From positions 186,001 to 250,000 of the forward strand of contig JAILNS010000039.1 in the NCBI GenBank assembly GCA_024691305.1: a stretch of 64,000 nt of DNA, written 5' to 3'. Made by a program: the position numbers and the translations under genes. Under the pieces are notes generated by a model. It was not told the DNA's origin and searched no databases. It worked only from the letters and a program-made list of their open reading frames with translations. The DNA comes from Lachnospiraceae bacterium (GTDB lineage: Bacteria > Bacillota > Clostridia > Lachnospirales > Lachnospiraceae). Below, piece after piece: positions 17,452 through 27,291 of the stretch (position 1 is its first letter; every line of letters begins with the position of its first letter).

Positions 17452-19476
17452 ATGTACAAGCAAAAATTAGGCAGCATCAAAAATCGTGTCAGTACCGCAG
17501 TGATCGTATTTATCACCATCGCGGTCGTGGTGATCGTAACGATCCTCGCCGTATCGATGCGAAACAGCACCATGAAGTCATCCAAGGAAGCACTTCAGGT
17601 CAAAGCTTCAGACAATGCGGTGATCATCGATGCATGGGTAGAGAAGCAGGCATCCATTGCAGAGACTCTGAGCAATCAGATCCGCTATATGGATTATGAG
17701 GATCCTATGGCGATAACCGATGTTCTGGGAAAGAATATCTCATCTAATCCTGATGCTATGGAGTATTATATCTGTTATGATCATGATTATGAGCATGTTA
17801 ATCCCTCAACAGGTGAGAACCAGATAGGTGCGGCGTGGACTCATGACGGAACAGACATCCCTATCGATCCTACGGAAAGACCGTGGTATTCATCCGCAAT
17901 AGCAGCCGGATTAAACGGATATGCACTTTCCGATCCCTATATTGATGCGGTTACCGGAAATGTCGTTGTTTCAATGTCCAAGATGGTCGAAATCGAAGGC
18001 CATGAGGCAGTTATTCTTTTTGACATATCTGCAACGACTATTCTTGATAAAGTTAATGCTATCGTGTCAGATCCCGATACGGAAGAAGCATTTCTTGTTA
18101 CCGGAGAGGGAATGGTAATAACCCACCCCAAAACAGAATATCTTATAACCGAAGAAGGCAGTACCATACTTACAGATGTTGTTGATTTTGATCTTAGCGC
18201 AGTGGGTGTGAGCGAGATTCATGACTATGACGGCAAAACCAAGTATCTGGCCCTTTCAACCGTAGAGACTACAGGCTGGAAGCTGGGGGTTGCTAAGAAT
18301 GTATCCGTTATAACAGGTACTGTTATCAAACTGCTTATTTTGCCGATGATAATAGGCATCTTAGCTATCGCTGCGGCTGTCATATATATTTCGATCCTGC
18401 TTAAGAATCAGTTGGCTCCTCTTTCCGAGATGAAAGACTTCATAAACGAGAGGATCCTTTCCGAAAGTGACAGCGGAAGGATATATGATAACGAAGTTGC
18501 AGAGATAAGATTCCTCATAAACGAATTACAGGAAAGCTTTATCGGAACAATTCAGGAGACTAAAAGTAAGACTGCTAACATTGGTGATGATATTCGTGTA
18601 ACGGTTGATAATGTTAAGAACATGGCATTTGGTATATCCGATGTTTCAGGTGTAATAGAGACTGTTACGACCAAGACGGAGCAGCAGACTTCTTCGGTTG
18701 CGGAAATCTCTGCAAGTTGTGAGAAGATCACCGAGGTGATATCAAATCTGACTCAGGAAGCTGACGACATGTCTGAGCGTTCAGCCGCCATAGGTGATAA
18801 GCTTAGCAAGACGATCCCCGAGGTTATGGCTAATAAGAATTCTGCAGTCCAGACAATAAACGACAGCCATACAAATCTCTCCAAGGCTATTGAAGAAGCA
18901 AAGGTTATCGAAGAGATCGGTTCCGTATCGGATGCTATTTCCGATATCGCTTCACAGACCAACCTTCTTGCACTTAACGCATCAATTGAGGCTGCAAGAG
19001 CAGGTGAAGCCGGACGCGGATTTGCGGTCGTAGCAGAAGAGATAAACAAGCTCGCTTCCGATACCGGATTGCAGATTGACAAAGTTAAGGCTCTGACAGA
19101 GCAGGTAACCACTTCGGTTAATGCGCTTGCCAATGAAAGTAACAAGATCATCAACTTCCTTGATGAAGTTGTTATGCCTGATTATGAGAGACTTGAGAAC
19201 ATGTCCAATTCCTACAAGGAAGACTCCGAGTATTATTCAAGTGTATCCGAGGATCTTTCATCCGGTATAAACAAAGCACTTGATGATATCAATACCGTGA
19301 ATAATGCGATATCCGAGATTTCCGATACACAGGAAACCATTTTTGCCGAGATGCAGAATGCTTCCGCAAGTACAGCAGTGCTTAAGGCCGGTTCGGAGGA
19401 TATCTCTTCCAAGACAGATGGCGTTCTTCAGACTACCGAAGCACTTAGAGATACCGTTAACAGATTTAAAATCTGA
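17452..19476 (+). CDS. methyl-accepting chemotaxis protein with dCache sensor
   Basis: A 674-residue protein: TM1 about 14-36, an extracellular dCache domain about 45-275, TM2 about 282-305, and a cytoplasmic signalling domain whose tip reads [21 protein letters not shown]. The sensor contains ERPWYSSA, a following Tyr in SDPYIDA and Asp in ILFDIS, matching the spacing of the amino-acid-binding dCache_1AA motif (R.WY..Y..D). Amino-acid sensing is therefore likely, but inferred. GGAGAG precedes the ATG, and a strong terminator follows. It agrees with a motile organism. Confidence 0.93.
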   Translation: MYKQKLGSIKNRVSTAVIVFITIAVVVIVTILAVSMRNSTMKSSKEALQVKASDNAVIIDAWVEKQASIAETLSNQIRYMDYEDPMAITDVLGKNISSNPDAMEYYICYDHDYEHVNPSTGENQIGAAWTHDGTDIPIDPTERPWYSSAIAAGLNGYALSDPYIDAVTGNVVVSMSKMVEIEGHEAVILFDISATTILDKVNAIVSDPDTEEAFLVTGEGMVITHPKTEYLITEEGSTILTDVVDFDLSAVGVSEIHDYDGKTKYLALSTVETTGWKLGVAKNVSVITGTVIKLLILPMIIGILAIAAAVIYISILLKNQLAPLSEMKDFINERILSESDSGRIYDNEVAEIRFLINELQESFIGTIQETKSKTANIGDDIRVTVDNVKNMAFGISDVSGVIETVTTKTEQQTSSVAEISASCEKITEVISNLTQEADDMSERSAAIGDKLSKTIPEVMANKNSAVQTINDSHTNLSKAIEEAKVIEEIGSVSDAISDIASQTNLLALNASIEAARAGEAGRGFAVVAEEINKLASDTGLQIDKVKALTEQVTTSVNALANESNKIINFLDEVVMPDYERLENMSNSYKEDSEYYSSVSEDLSSGINKALDDINTVNNAISEISDTQETIFAEMQNASASTAVLKAGSEDISSKTDGVLQTTEALRDTVNRFKI

Positions 19477-19511
19477 TATAGGAACATACAGAGTTGATCT
19501 GTAAATAACGA

Positions 19512-19556
19512 AAAAGCCTCCGTTTATGACCCGGTTGGGTCTAAACGGAGGCTTTT
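19512..19556. terminator. bidirectional terminator between the MCP gene and the 61-residue gene
   Basis: A 15-bp stem (AAAAGCCTCCGTTTA with TAAACGGAGGCTTTT) enclosing a second small stem (ACCC/GGGT). T runs occur on both strands, so it can serve both convergent genes. Confidence 0.9.
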
Positions 19557-19582
19557 CCAAAGGAGTCACGAAATAAGAAAAA

Positions 19583-19768
19583 TTAGATTACCTTCTTTAA
19601 ATCGCTTGCATTAAGCTTAACGATGTAGGTGGTGCTGTTGCTGAATACGCTGTCTTTGTCTTCGTGCAGGTTGTAAGTTACATGTGCTCTTTCGAGCTTG
19701 TCGATAAACTCATCTTTCTGGGTTTCCGAATACAGTGTGATCTTTTCTTTTTTGCTGAATAAACTCAT
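19583..19768 (-). CDS. 61-residue hypothetical protein
   Basis: The minus strand has GGAGGAAATATT before ATG and a 61-codon frame starting MSLFSKKEKITLYSE. It is charged and predicted alpha/beta with no membrane segment; the middle (FIDKLERAHVTYNLHED) could be a helix-turn-strand and the end reads YIVKLNASDLKKVI. The strong binding site and dedicated terminator support a real gene. No family is recognised. Confidence 0.7.
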   Translation of the reverse strand: MSLFSKKEKITLYSETQKDEFIDKLERAHVTYNLHEDKDSVFSNSTTYIVKLNASDLKKVI

Positions 19769-19897
19769 AATATTTCCTCCTATATAGCCGCTTCCTTGCG
19801 GGTTGTGTTTGTTTATGTTTGTAATATACAGTTTTATTTGTTACGATACTTCTTGTAAATTGATGATGTCATGTTCATTTTTTGATACGGAGAAATT

Positions 19898-20764
19898 ATG
19901 GATTTCAGTCAGTATGAAATATACGATTTTAACGGCGTGAGTGCCTTTAATCTGTCCACAGGATATCCGGAGAGAGACTATCCTATGCACTGGCATTCAT
20001 ATGGTGAGATCATACTTGTGGGGCCGGGAGATACCAATGTCTATCAGGTAAACCAGCAGGTTTATGAACTGGTGGAGGGTGATTTTGTGCTTGTATGGCC
20101 CATGGAGATGCATGCGATACTTGATGCCGACAGGTCGAAGTCGTTGATCATACAATTCAGTAATTCTTTTGCAAATTCTCTTTTTGACTTTCAGAGGATA
20201 ATGCATTTCTATCATGATCTTCATGTTCTGTGCATATACTCTCATCCCAAACTGTGTGCAAGACTTAAGGATATTGCATATCAGATGCGAGATATATACT
20301 TATCGGGTGTCAGAGACCGTGAAAGCAGATGCTGTATGCTGCTCTTGCAGTTTATGATAGAACTTGATGAAAACAGGGATATCCTGGTACCTGATATACA
20401 TCCGGAAGAAGATGATGCTCATGTGCAGTCGGCCGCTACTCTTAAGAAGATGGTTCTGGTAACCGACTACATCAAATCGCATCTTACGGACGATGATCTG
20501 TCGCAGAATGCAATGGCCGAGATGGCAGGGATAACTCCGGAGCATTTTTCGAGAATTTTCAAAAACGTTACGGGGCAGAATTATATCAAATGGCTAAACA
20601 TGATAAGGATTGAAAAAGCAATATCGCTCTTTAGGGAAAGCAGCATGTCTCTGACGGAGATCGCTATGCTGTCGGGATTTCAGAGCATTCCCACATTTAA
20701 CAGAGTGTTTAAGGAAGCCAAAAATATGTCTCCGGGGGAATACAGGGCGCTTTACAGTAAATGA
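19898..20764 (+). CDS. AraC family transcriptional regulator
   Basis: A 288-residue protein. The N-terminal half is a cupin-like ligand domain (HWHSYGEIILVGPG, LVEGDFVLVWPMEMHAI). The C-terminal 100 residues hold two helix-turn-helix motifs (QNAMAEMAGITPEHFSRIFKN and LTEIAMLSGFQSIPTFNRVFKEA). Regulators of this type usually respond to sugars. CGGAGAAATT precedes the ATG. It is divergent from the 61-residue gene and has no sugar gene next to it, so the target is unclear. Confidence 0.92.
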   Translation: MDFSQYEIYDFNGVSAFNLSTGYPERDYPMHWHSYGEIILVGPGDTNVYQVNQQVYELVEGDFVLVWPMEMHAILDADRSKSLIIQFSNSFANSLFDFQRIMHFYHDLHVLCIYSHPKLCARLKDIAYQMRDIYLSGVRDRESRCCMLLLQFMIELDENRDILVPDIHPEEDDAHVQSAATLKKMVLVTDYIKSHLTDDDLSQNAMAEMAGITPEHFSRIFKNVTGQNYIKWLNMIRIEKAISLFRESSMSLTEIAMLSGFQSIPTFNRVFKEAKNMSPGEYRALYSK

Positions 20765-20843
20765 TAAGGCGCTTGTGATCATGTTAAGATAATCTTAATC
20801 TTTCGCCCTCAATATATTAAGTTATTTCTGATACCGTAGATAT

Positions 20844-22595
20844 ATGATCACAAAAAATTGTTTAAGCTTAAAAAGATTATTCTGCGGTTATTGGTACTGG
20901 TTTCTTGTTTTTTTAATACTGATCGGTGAACTCATTGTTTTTTTGATTGCAGGCGAACAGTATACTTATCTGGGTATTCACGATAATCTCGATATACATA
21001 TAGCGGATTACCAGATTTTAAGAAATAATAATGCCTTTTTTTCAGATGATGTGACAATTCCGCTGCTTGGCGGCATAAACCGTGATTTTCTCTTGTCGGA
21101 GTATTATCTGTATTCTCTTTTATATGCCGTTTTTCCGAATTTTACGGCATACATCATCGGTTATTTCTTAAAGATCATAATTGCACTTACAGGCGGATGT
21201 TTGCTGGGGCGGGATATACTTGGTGATGATTATCGCGCCAATGAGTGGATAGTTGTTGTCATGAGTCTTATATATGGACTTTTACCGCTTTATCCGGCTT
21301 TTGCCTTTTCTTTTACATCTATTCCCCTGATGATCTATTTTGTGAGAAGGCTTGAAAATACAGGACAGAAACGCTGGTATATTTGTGTCTTCTTCTACCC
21401 TGTTTTATCGTACTTTACATTCTTTGGAATATTTGTTGTGGCTTATCTTTTTCTGTGGTTTTTGTACAGATCTTTATCCCAAAAGAAAGTTGCGGTCAGG
21501 TTGTTGACCGCAGATGTTCTTTTAAGCCTTGGTTATATCCTTCTGGAATATCGCCTTTTCAGACTTATCTTCATGTCGGGAGAAAAAACGATAAGAGAGA
21601 CCATGGTCTTCGTTAACCGCTCCGCTGGCGAATTGTGTGAATTGTTTATTGACGGGTTTGTGAATAATATCTTCCACTGTGAGGACCTTCATAAGTATTT
21701 CGTGCTTCCTGTAGTCTTGATATATCTGGTTGTTCTAAACGTTACTTATATTAAGAACAGAAAGTACGCAGATATCATAAAAGACAATTTTAACAGGCTG
21801 TTTATCCTTATATTGTTTAACTGTTTCATATATATCATGCAGGAATGCCGGCCGGTGCGTGAACTCATCTTCACAGTCATATCTCCTCTTGACGGATGGC
21901 AATTTAACCGTACGATATTCTTCAATCCCTTCATATGGTATACAGAACTTGCTATTGTGATATACAGATGTTTTAATGGGCGCAGGCGCAAACTGTCTTA
22001 TGTTATGGCAGCGGTCGCACTTTTTGTCGTTATCGGTAAGCAGTCTCTTTATAATGACTTCTATAATACTGTGTATGTAAATGCATACAGGATCGTTAAG
22101 GGAATCCCATCCGAAACCCTGTCTTACGGTGAGTTCTTTTCTAAATATCTGTTTGAAACGATAAAAGAGGATATAGATTATGACGGGGAGTATTCCGTGG
22201 CCTACGGTTTTCATCCTTCGGTTTTATCCTACAACGGTATTTCCACTTTGGACGGTTGCTTAAGTCATTATTTTCAGTCATATAAAGAAGAATTCCGTAA
22301 AGTCATAGAACCTGCACTCGAAGAATCCGAAGTGGCAAGGACTTACTATGATGAGTGGGGTGGAAGAGCGTATCTGTTCTCCGGTACGGTAGAAAACATA
22401 TGGAGTCCGGAAAGGACTAAAGATACCGATGATCACAGGCTTCTTATAGATCCCGAAGCCTTCAGGGATTTAGGCGGAAAATATGTCTTTTCACGTATAG
22501 AGATAGATAATACGGAAGAACTTGGGATTAATCTGGTAGGAAGCTATTCTGATGATAAATCGCCATATACTATTTTTGTGTACAAAAATGAATAA
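20844..22595 (+). CDS. polytopic membrane protein, DUF6044-like
   Basis: A 583-residue protein with about ten hydrophobic helices in the first 420 residues and a soluble C-terminal domain. The first external loop reads YLGIHDNLDIHIADYQILRNNNAFF, a placement reminiscent of GT-C-type membrane glycosyltransferases in which acidic residues lie in the first loop. I recall this arrangement as DUF6044. There is no good ribosome binding site before ATG 20844. Function is unknown; a cell-surface glycan role is a guess. It converges on the chromate transporter genes. Confidence 0.6.
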   Translation: MITKNCLSLKRLFCGYWYWFLVFLILIGELIVFLIAGEQYTYLGIHDNLDIHIADYQILRNNNAFFSDDVTIPLLGGINRDFLLSEYYLYSLLYAVFPNFTAYIIGYFLKIIIALTGGCLLGRDILGDDYRANEWIVVVMSLIYGLLPLYPAFAFSFTSIPLMIYFVRRLENTGQKRWYICVFFYPVLSYFTFFGIFVVAYLFLWFLYRSLSQKKVAVRLLTADVLLSLGYILLEYRLFRLIFMSGEKTIRETMVFVNRSAGELCELFIDGFVNNIFHCEDLHKYFVLPVVLIYLVVLNVTYIKNRKYADIIKDNFNRLFILILFNCFIYIMQECRPVRELIFTVISPLDGWQFNRTIFFNPFIWYTELAIVIYRCFNGRRRKLSYVMAAVALFVVIGKQSLYNDFYNTVYVNAYRIVKGIPSETLSYGEFFSKYLFETIKEDIDYDGEYSVAYGFHPSVLSYNGISTLDGCLSHYFQSYKEEFRKVIEPALEESEVARTYYDEWGGRAYLFSGTVENIWSPERTKDTDDHRLLIDPEAFRDLGGKYVFSRIEIDNTEELGINLVGSYSDDKSPYTIFVYKNE

Positions 22596-22603
22596 AAATC
22601 AGT

Positions 22604-23188
22604 TTAAACAGAATATACGATCATCCCCAGTATTGCTGAAATGATTATCATCATGATCGGGGATGATTTTTTTTGCAGTATGTATTTTGTGATAAGACTT
22701 ATCGCAATGATCATTATCAGGATTATGAATCCCCGTATATTAAAACCGGAATAATCGTTTCCAAAATCCGACAGGGTGCTGATATTTAAGATAGTGGTTA
22801 TAAATATATTGAGAGCTGTAGCCAGAATAAGTCCGATGATACAAGGGCGTACGCCGTTTAAGAATCCCTGTACACCTTTGTATTTAAGCAGGTTACGGAT
22901 AAGCGCCGCTATTAGCAGGATTATTATGAATGAGGGCAGGATAACACCAAGTGTTGCAACCATTGAGCCCGTGATACCGCCCTGCTTAGAACCGATGAAA
23001 GTTGCCATGTTAACAGCAATAGGACCGGGTGTGGATTCAGATACCGCTATCATGTTAAGCAGGTCTTCTTCTTCGAGCCATCCGTTGGAAAGAACTTCTT
23101 CCCTTATCAGGGAGATCATTCCGTATCCCCCGCCAAATGAAACAGCACCGATCTTAAAGAAGGTCAAAAACAGCTTAAGGTAACTCAT
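22604..23188 (-). CDS. chromate transporter, second half-size subunit (ChrA family)
   Basis: A 194-residue membrane protein with the ChrA signature FKIGAVSFGGGYGMISLI and SESTPGPIAVNMATFIGSK. It is a single-domain (short-chain) CHR protein that works as a pair with its neighbour. GGAAGGAGG precedes the start, which overlaps the stop of the upstream subunit gene by 4 bp (ATGA), implying coupled translation. The family exports chromate in some bacteria; the physiological anion here is unknown. Confidence 0.9.
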   Translation of the reverse strand: MSYLKLFLTFFKIGAVSFGGGYGMISLIREEVLSNGWLEEEDLLNMIAVSESTPGPIAVNMATFIGSKQGGITGSMVATLGVILPSFIIILLIAALIRNLLKYKGVQGFLNGVRPCIIGLILATALNIFITTILNISTLSDFGNDYSGFNIRGFIILIMIIAISLITKYILQKKSSPIMMIIISAILGMIVYSV

Positions 23189-23760
23189 CTGTCTGCCTCC
23201 TTCCTGCTTCTTATAAGGCTTATGAGATAATCGAATATACCTGTTGCACCAAAGATCAGTATGTAATACACCGTGGAGAAGTTAACTGCAAAAAGAGATG
23301 TTAAAACCATTGCGGCGACCACGATGATTAGGATGGAAATATTAAACGGATTTTTTTCCATCTTTTTTAGGAGTTTCATTCCTGCAGTGAAGATCAGATA
23401 GATAACACATACCTGGATCCCTTTGAATGCATATGCCACGAGTGTCAGTGACAAAAAGGCATCAAAGAACAGGGATATGATATATATGATCGTAAATGAC
23501 GGTATGCATACCGCAACGGTTGCGGTAAGAGCACCCCAAAAACCAAGGACCGTGTATCCTATATAAGTTGCCGCATTTATCGCAATGGGACCGGGAGTTG
23601 ATTCCGCAATAGCTACCATATCGAGGAATTCATCTTTTTTGATCCATTTTTTGGTTGATACGAACTCGTTTTCCAAAAGGGCGATCATAGCGTATCCCCC
23701 TCCGAAGGTAAACAGTCCGATTTTTAGCATGGTAAGAAACAGATTAAGATATTTTTTCAT
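23185..23760 (-). CDS. chromate transporter, first half-size subunit (ChrA family)
   Basis: A 191-residue membrane protein with the same signature as its partner (LKIGLFTFGGGYAMIALLE and AESTPGPIAINAATYIGY) and five to six hydrophobic helices. It precedes the second subunit with a 4-bp overlap. Such pairs of half-size CHR proteins are thought to insert with opposite topology and act as a heterodimer. Confidence 0.9.
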   Translation of the reverse strand: MKKYLNLFLTMLKIGLFTFGGGYAMIALLENEFVSTKKWIKKDEFLDMVAIAESTPGPIAINAATYIGYTVLGFWGALTATVAVCIPSFTIIYIISLFFDAFLSLTLVAYAFKGIQVCVIYLIFTAGMKLLKKMEKNPFNISILIIVVAAMVLTSLFAVNFSTVYYILIFGATGIFDYLISLIRSRKEADR

Positions 23761-23883
23761 GTATGATTCTCCATCGTCGGTTTCCTATTGTCTACCATCT
23801 ATAAAAAGATGTCAACATCGGGAAGAAAATGGTAAGATAATATAAGGATATGCCATAGGAAGAAATGACGGACAGGTGATAAG

Positions 23884-24774
23884 ATGATCAATGGATTTGA
23901 ATATGAAGTTCCGGATCATAAGAAGATAAGGGTCATAGTGGATACAGATGCAGCATGTGAGGCTGATGATCCTTTTGCTATAGTTCATGCACTCCTTAGT
24001 CCGAAATTGATCGTGAAAGGCATAACAGCTGAGCATTTTAAAGAAAAAGGTTCTATGGAGTCAAGTTATCGTGAGATTGAAACCATTCTTACGATAATGG
24101 ATATGGAGATACCTTTTTTCAGAGGTCAGGATGGACCGCTTGATGAGGATGACCGTGTTTCCGAGGCATCGCAGTTTATAGTAGAAGAGGCTCGTAAAGA
24201 GGATGATAAGCCGCTGTTTATCCTGTGTCAGGGAGCGGTTACCAATGTTGCAAAAGCGATCCTGACAGAGTCCGGGATAAAGGATCGGATGAGCGTTATC
24301 TGGATAGGTACCCACGGGGAGGGTCCGATAAAGGCTCCGTTTTCGGAGTTTAATGCGGCAAATGATATAGAAGCAGCCAATATACTGCTGCAAAGCGGTG
24401 TTAGATTATGGCTGGTTCCTTCGAGCGTTTACAGTACCGTAAATATCGGAATATCAGAGATTCAACGCAGAATACGACCTTGCGGTAATATTGGTGAGCA
24501 TTTATTTGACAATCTGATCAGATATAATATGTTAGAAGGCGCAGGATGGACACAGGGAGAAAGCTGGTCTCTCGGAGACTCACCCGCCATAGCTATCGCG
24601 ATCAATCCGGGATGCGGAAGATATTATGAGACTAAAGCTCCTTTAGTGCTTCCGGATACTTCTTCCGCGGTAAAAGAAGATAATCCGGTCATACGTATCT
24701 ATAAGGATGTGGACTCGAGATACATCCTGGAGGATCTGATAGCAAAACTGGAATTGTTCACGGATAAGAGATGA
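23884..24774 (+). CDS. nucleoside hydrolase (IU-NH family)
   Basis: A 296-residue protein with the calcium-binding start motif VDTDAACEADDPFA, a family hallmark (DTDxxxEADD), and a later CQGAVTNVA loop. It cleaves N-glycosidic bonds of ribonucleosides to base plus ribose; members with a Cys or changed His in the active site differ in preference. GACAGGTGATAAG precedes the ATG. It is followed after 1 bp by a membrane protein gene, so the pair is likely one operon. Confidence 0.85.
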   Translation: MINGFEYEVPDHKKIRVIVDTDAACEADDPFAIVHALLSPKLIVKGITAEHFKEKGSMESSYREIETILTIMDMEIPFFRGQDGPLDEDDRVSEASQFIVEEARKEDDKPLFILCQGAVTNVAKAILTESGIKDRMSVIWIGTHGEGPIKAPFSEFNAANDIEAANILLQSGVRLWLVPSSVYSTVNIGISEIQRRIRPCGNIGEHLFDNLIRYNMLEGAGWTQGESWSLGDSPAIAIAINPGCGRYYETKAPLVLPDTSSAVKEDNPVIRIYKDVDSRYILEDLIAKLELFTDKR

Positions 24775-24775
24775 T

Positions 24776-25705
24776 ATGAAAAAATACAAAAATGACAAAA
24801 ACGGTCTTTGGACGATAATTCTTTTTATATCGATAGCGATCTTAGTCCTTATGGGACTCATAAGCAATGCATTGACGATAGGAGAAAAGCTTGGGAATGC
24901 ACATATCATTCTTGAGATACTTTTCTATGTACTGATAGCCATAGTGGTGATAGGCGGGATCGTATATCCTATGGTTGGCATTTTCTTTGCCCCGATCTTT
25001 TCACTTGAAAAGCTGCATAATGCAGACGGATCCGCCAGACAGAAATGGTGTAAGAAACTGGTCAATAATCTTCTTGAAAACGTAGAGCTGACAGAGGAAG
25101 AGCAGGAAGAGGTCAAGGGCTTCTTAAAACTTGAAGATGAAACAGATGATAAACTCATAGAGTTTTTTGTGAGGAAGATCACGCCGGCTCTTGACCATGA
25201 AATATATGATACTGCAAAGAAGATCTTTATCATAACCGCAGTGTCCCAAAACTCCGTATACGATATGCTGGGCATGGCATCCGCCAACTTCTCACTGATC
25301 AAAAGAATTACCGAGATATGCGGTTTCAGACCCAGTAATGCTCAGATATTGAGACTGTATATCAAGGTGCTGTCGATCACGATACTTGCGGGAGGCTTGG
25401 AGGAACTGAACATGGAAGAACTGGTTCCCATGGCCACTGAGGGTGCGCTAAGTAAGACTCTCGGTATAGTTGCGGCTTCCGCTACTCAGGGTGCCATAAA
25501 TGCGCTTACGACACTTCGTATGGCAGCGATCACCAAGAACTATCTGCTTAATGCAGACGTCTCCCAGACAAGAAAAGAACTCCGCAAAAAATCTTATGCG
25601 GAGGCCTTCAGTATTCTTAAAAATATTCTTAAACAGGGCATGGAAGATAAAGTAAAACAGCCCGTCAGAAGCCTGTTCGGCAAAAAACACACGAGCCTTA
25701 ACTAA
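24776..25705 (+). CDS. DUF697/YcjF-like membrane protein
   Basis: A 309-residue protein with two N-terminal hydrophobic helices (about 12-34 and 41-68) and a long soluble helical part. Segment TAVSQNSVYDMLGMASANFSLIKRITEICGFRPSNAQILRLY matches the DUF697/YcjF pattern of small inner-membrane proteins. It starts 1 bp after the nucleoside hydrolase stop. Members often accompany GTPases; none is adjacent here. Function is unknown. Confidence 0.7.
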   Translation: MKKYKNDKNGLWTIILFISIAILVLMGLISNALTIGEKLGNAHIILEILFYVLIAIVVIGGIVYPMVGIFFAPIFSLEKLHNADGSARQKWCKKLVNNLLENVELTEEEQEEVKGFLKLEDETDDKLIEFFVRKITPALDHEIYDTAKKIFIITAVSQNSVYDMLGMASANFSLIKRITEICGFRPSNAQILRLYIKVLSITILAGGLEELNMEELVPMATEGALSKTLGIVAASATQGAINALTTLRMAAITKNYLLNADVSQTRKELRKKSYAEAFSILKNILKQGMEDKVKQPVRSLFGKKHTSLN

Positions 25706-25732
25706 GCAGCCGCGGCGATACATGAAACATGA

Positions 25733-26254
25733 TCAGGTATCATCTTCAAGCAATTCGGGATGGTCGATCTTCTTTATTTCCTCAGCACGTGCTATTATTT
25801 TTTCCTTCCAGTCATCATCCTGTGCTTCAAGCTGGAATGCGTGGTATCCGTACTGCCTGCCCAGAGAGCATACGATAGACTCATCGTCTATATGAAGAGA
25901 TATACGGTATCTGTTGGGGAGTTTTTGCGGAAGGATGGTTTTGTTATTTCGCTGAACTTCCTTAAGATGCCTGTCGCCGTTTACGATACCGTTAAATCTT
26001 ACGCCATATAATAAGAACAGGGTCTTGATATACCGTTCACTTCTAAAAGACGAAGTATATACCCAAACCTCATATCCGAGGTCCTGCAGTTCTTTGATGA
26101 GCGCAGGCGTACCCAGTCTTAACCGTTCTTTAAAGATCTTGTTAAAGGGAAATATCAGCGCCGGTTCGGTCTTGTGAGTCTCGGGAAGAACAAACAGGAC
26201 CTCATCCAGGTCAAAAGATACTCTCATTTTTTCCGAATTAGATTTTTTATTCAT
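25733..26254 (-). CDS. HAD-like phosphatase, paralogue of the upstream fusion's C-terminal domain
   Basis: A 173-residue protein. HAD motif I is Asp15/Asp17 in FDLDEVLF, motif II the Thr/Ser in VWVYTSSFR, and motif IV the acidic pair in LHIDDESIV. Between I and II lies FPFNKIFKERLRLGTPAL, shared almost word for word with the C-terminal half of the upstream gene, so the two are paralogues. The ATG overlaps the upstream stop by 8 bp, implying coupling. The substrate is unknown; resemblance to nucleotide- or polynucleotide-end phosphatases is only structural. Confidence 0.7.
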   Translation of the reverse strand: MNKKSNSEKMRVSFDLDEVLFVLPETHKTEPALIFPFNKIFKERLRLGTPALIKELQDLGYEVWVYTSSFRSERYIKTLFLLYGVRFNGIVNGDRHLKEVQRNNKTILPQKLPNRYRISLHIDDESIVCSLGRQYGYHAFQLEAQDDDWKEKIIARAEEIKKIDHPELLEDDT

Positions 26255-27158
26255 CTTTACCTGTTGCTTCTTTGCTTCTTAATTCTTTAAGAGTGTTCAT
26301 TATTTCCTGAGCCCAGGTTTCACGGTTACCGCTAAGATCAAACTCTTCAAAATCCTTTGAATCCGAATGTGTCAGGAGTACCAGGCCGTTATCAATATGC
26401 AGAGTCTCTGTGTATTTGGCATTCATTATCTTTTCCAGTTCCCTGCGCTTTGAGGCCTCGATCTTGTGCGGCCTTTTTATCCCCGTAATGATACCGTTTA
26501 CGACAACATGGTACATCTTAAATAACTTGTTTATGTAGTCCATGGAATAGTATTCCGAGGTATAGACCCAGATGTCGTATCCGTTTACGGACAGATAATG
26601 TAACAGCGCCGGAACACCCGTCTTTAAGCGCTCCTTGAACAGCTTATTATAGGGAAAATGAAGCGGATCTTCAGCAGCATTTCCGGAACCATCCGCATCA
26701 TTTTGGAAAAAGATGACTTCGTCCAGGTCTATGGCTACGCGCCTGTCGTGACGGGATATCTCAAGCATTTTCTTGATATCCGTTTCCTGCGTCAGATTGA
26801 CTATTTTGACACCGACACGTTTCTCGCCAAATCTCGTAGCTGCGGCCCATCTGTGATGACCGTTTAGTATGAGATATCCTTCAGGCAGCATTTTTTCCAC
26901 AAGTATCGGATCGTCCCATGCGGGATCCCCATGTGCACGCGATTCCTTGATCCGGTGTTCGTAACCTGAGATGATCTCATAGTTGGGGCCTATGGAGGCA
27001 TCACTGAATTCATCATAAGGGTTTGGATGAAGCTTTGTGCAGGCAACATATCTTACAAAGATGCGTTCAAGTACACTTGCTTTTACGGGAACCAGCTTGC
27101 CCTGGTATTTGTTTACTTCTTCAGCTATAAAGCTGTCAAAACGGGTTGAATTTGCCAT
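26247..27158 (-). CDS. ParB-like/sulfiredoxin-fold N-domain fused to HAD-like phosphatase
   Basis: A 303-residue protein; start MANSTRF (27158) follows GAGAGAAC, and earlier in-frame codons look non-coding. Residues about 15-130 form a ParB/Srx-type domain with the nucleotide-binding motif NGHHRWAA (99-106). Residues 140-300 are HAD-like with Asp144/Asp146 (IDLDEVIF), Thr200/Ser201 (VYTSEYY) and Asp256 (LHIDN). ParB/Srx folds include DNA partition CTPases, sulfiredoxin and free-serine kinases, so a small-molecule kinase/phosphatase pairing is conceivable. There is no DNA-binding helix-turn-helix domain, which argues against a partition role. It is divergent from the SulP gene. Confidence 0.75.
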   Translation of the reverse strand: MANSTRFDSFIAEEVNKYQGKLVPVKASVLERIFVRYVACTKLHPNPYDEFSDASIGPNYEIISGYEHRIKESRAHGDPAWDDPILVEKMLPEGYLILNGHHRWAAATRFGEKRVGVKIVNLTQETDIKKMLEISRHDRRVAIDLDEVIFFQNDADGSGNAAEDPLHFPYNKLFKERLKTGVPALLHYLSVNGYDIWVYTSEYYSMDYINKLFKMYHVVVNGIITGIKRPHKIEASKRRELEKIMNAKYTETLHIDNGLVLLTHSDSKDFEEFDLSGNRETWAQEIMNTLKELRSKEATGKDE

Positions 27159-27291
27159 ATGTTCTCTCTCATTCTTTTTATTTGGGTATATATCTAATAA
27201 TATTAGCGGATAAAGGACATCGCAAGTGATATTTGATATAATTTGATTTACGGTGTTTATCATCAAATAAAAAAAAGAAAAAGGACTAAAC

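Noticed and set aside
24061-24393. Minus-strand frame inside the nucleoside hydrolase gene
   Set aside because: Shadow of a recognised plus-strand enzyme; no start signals.
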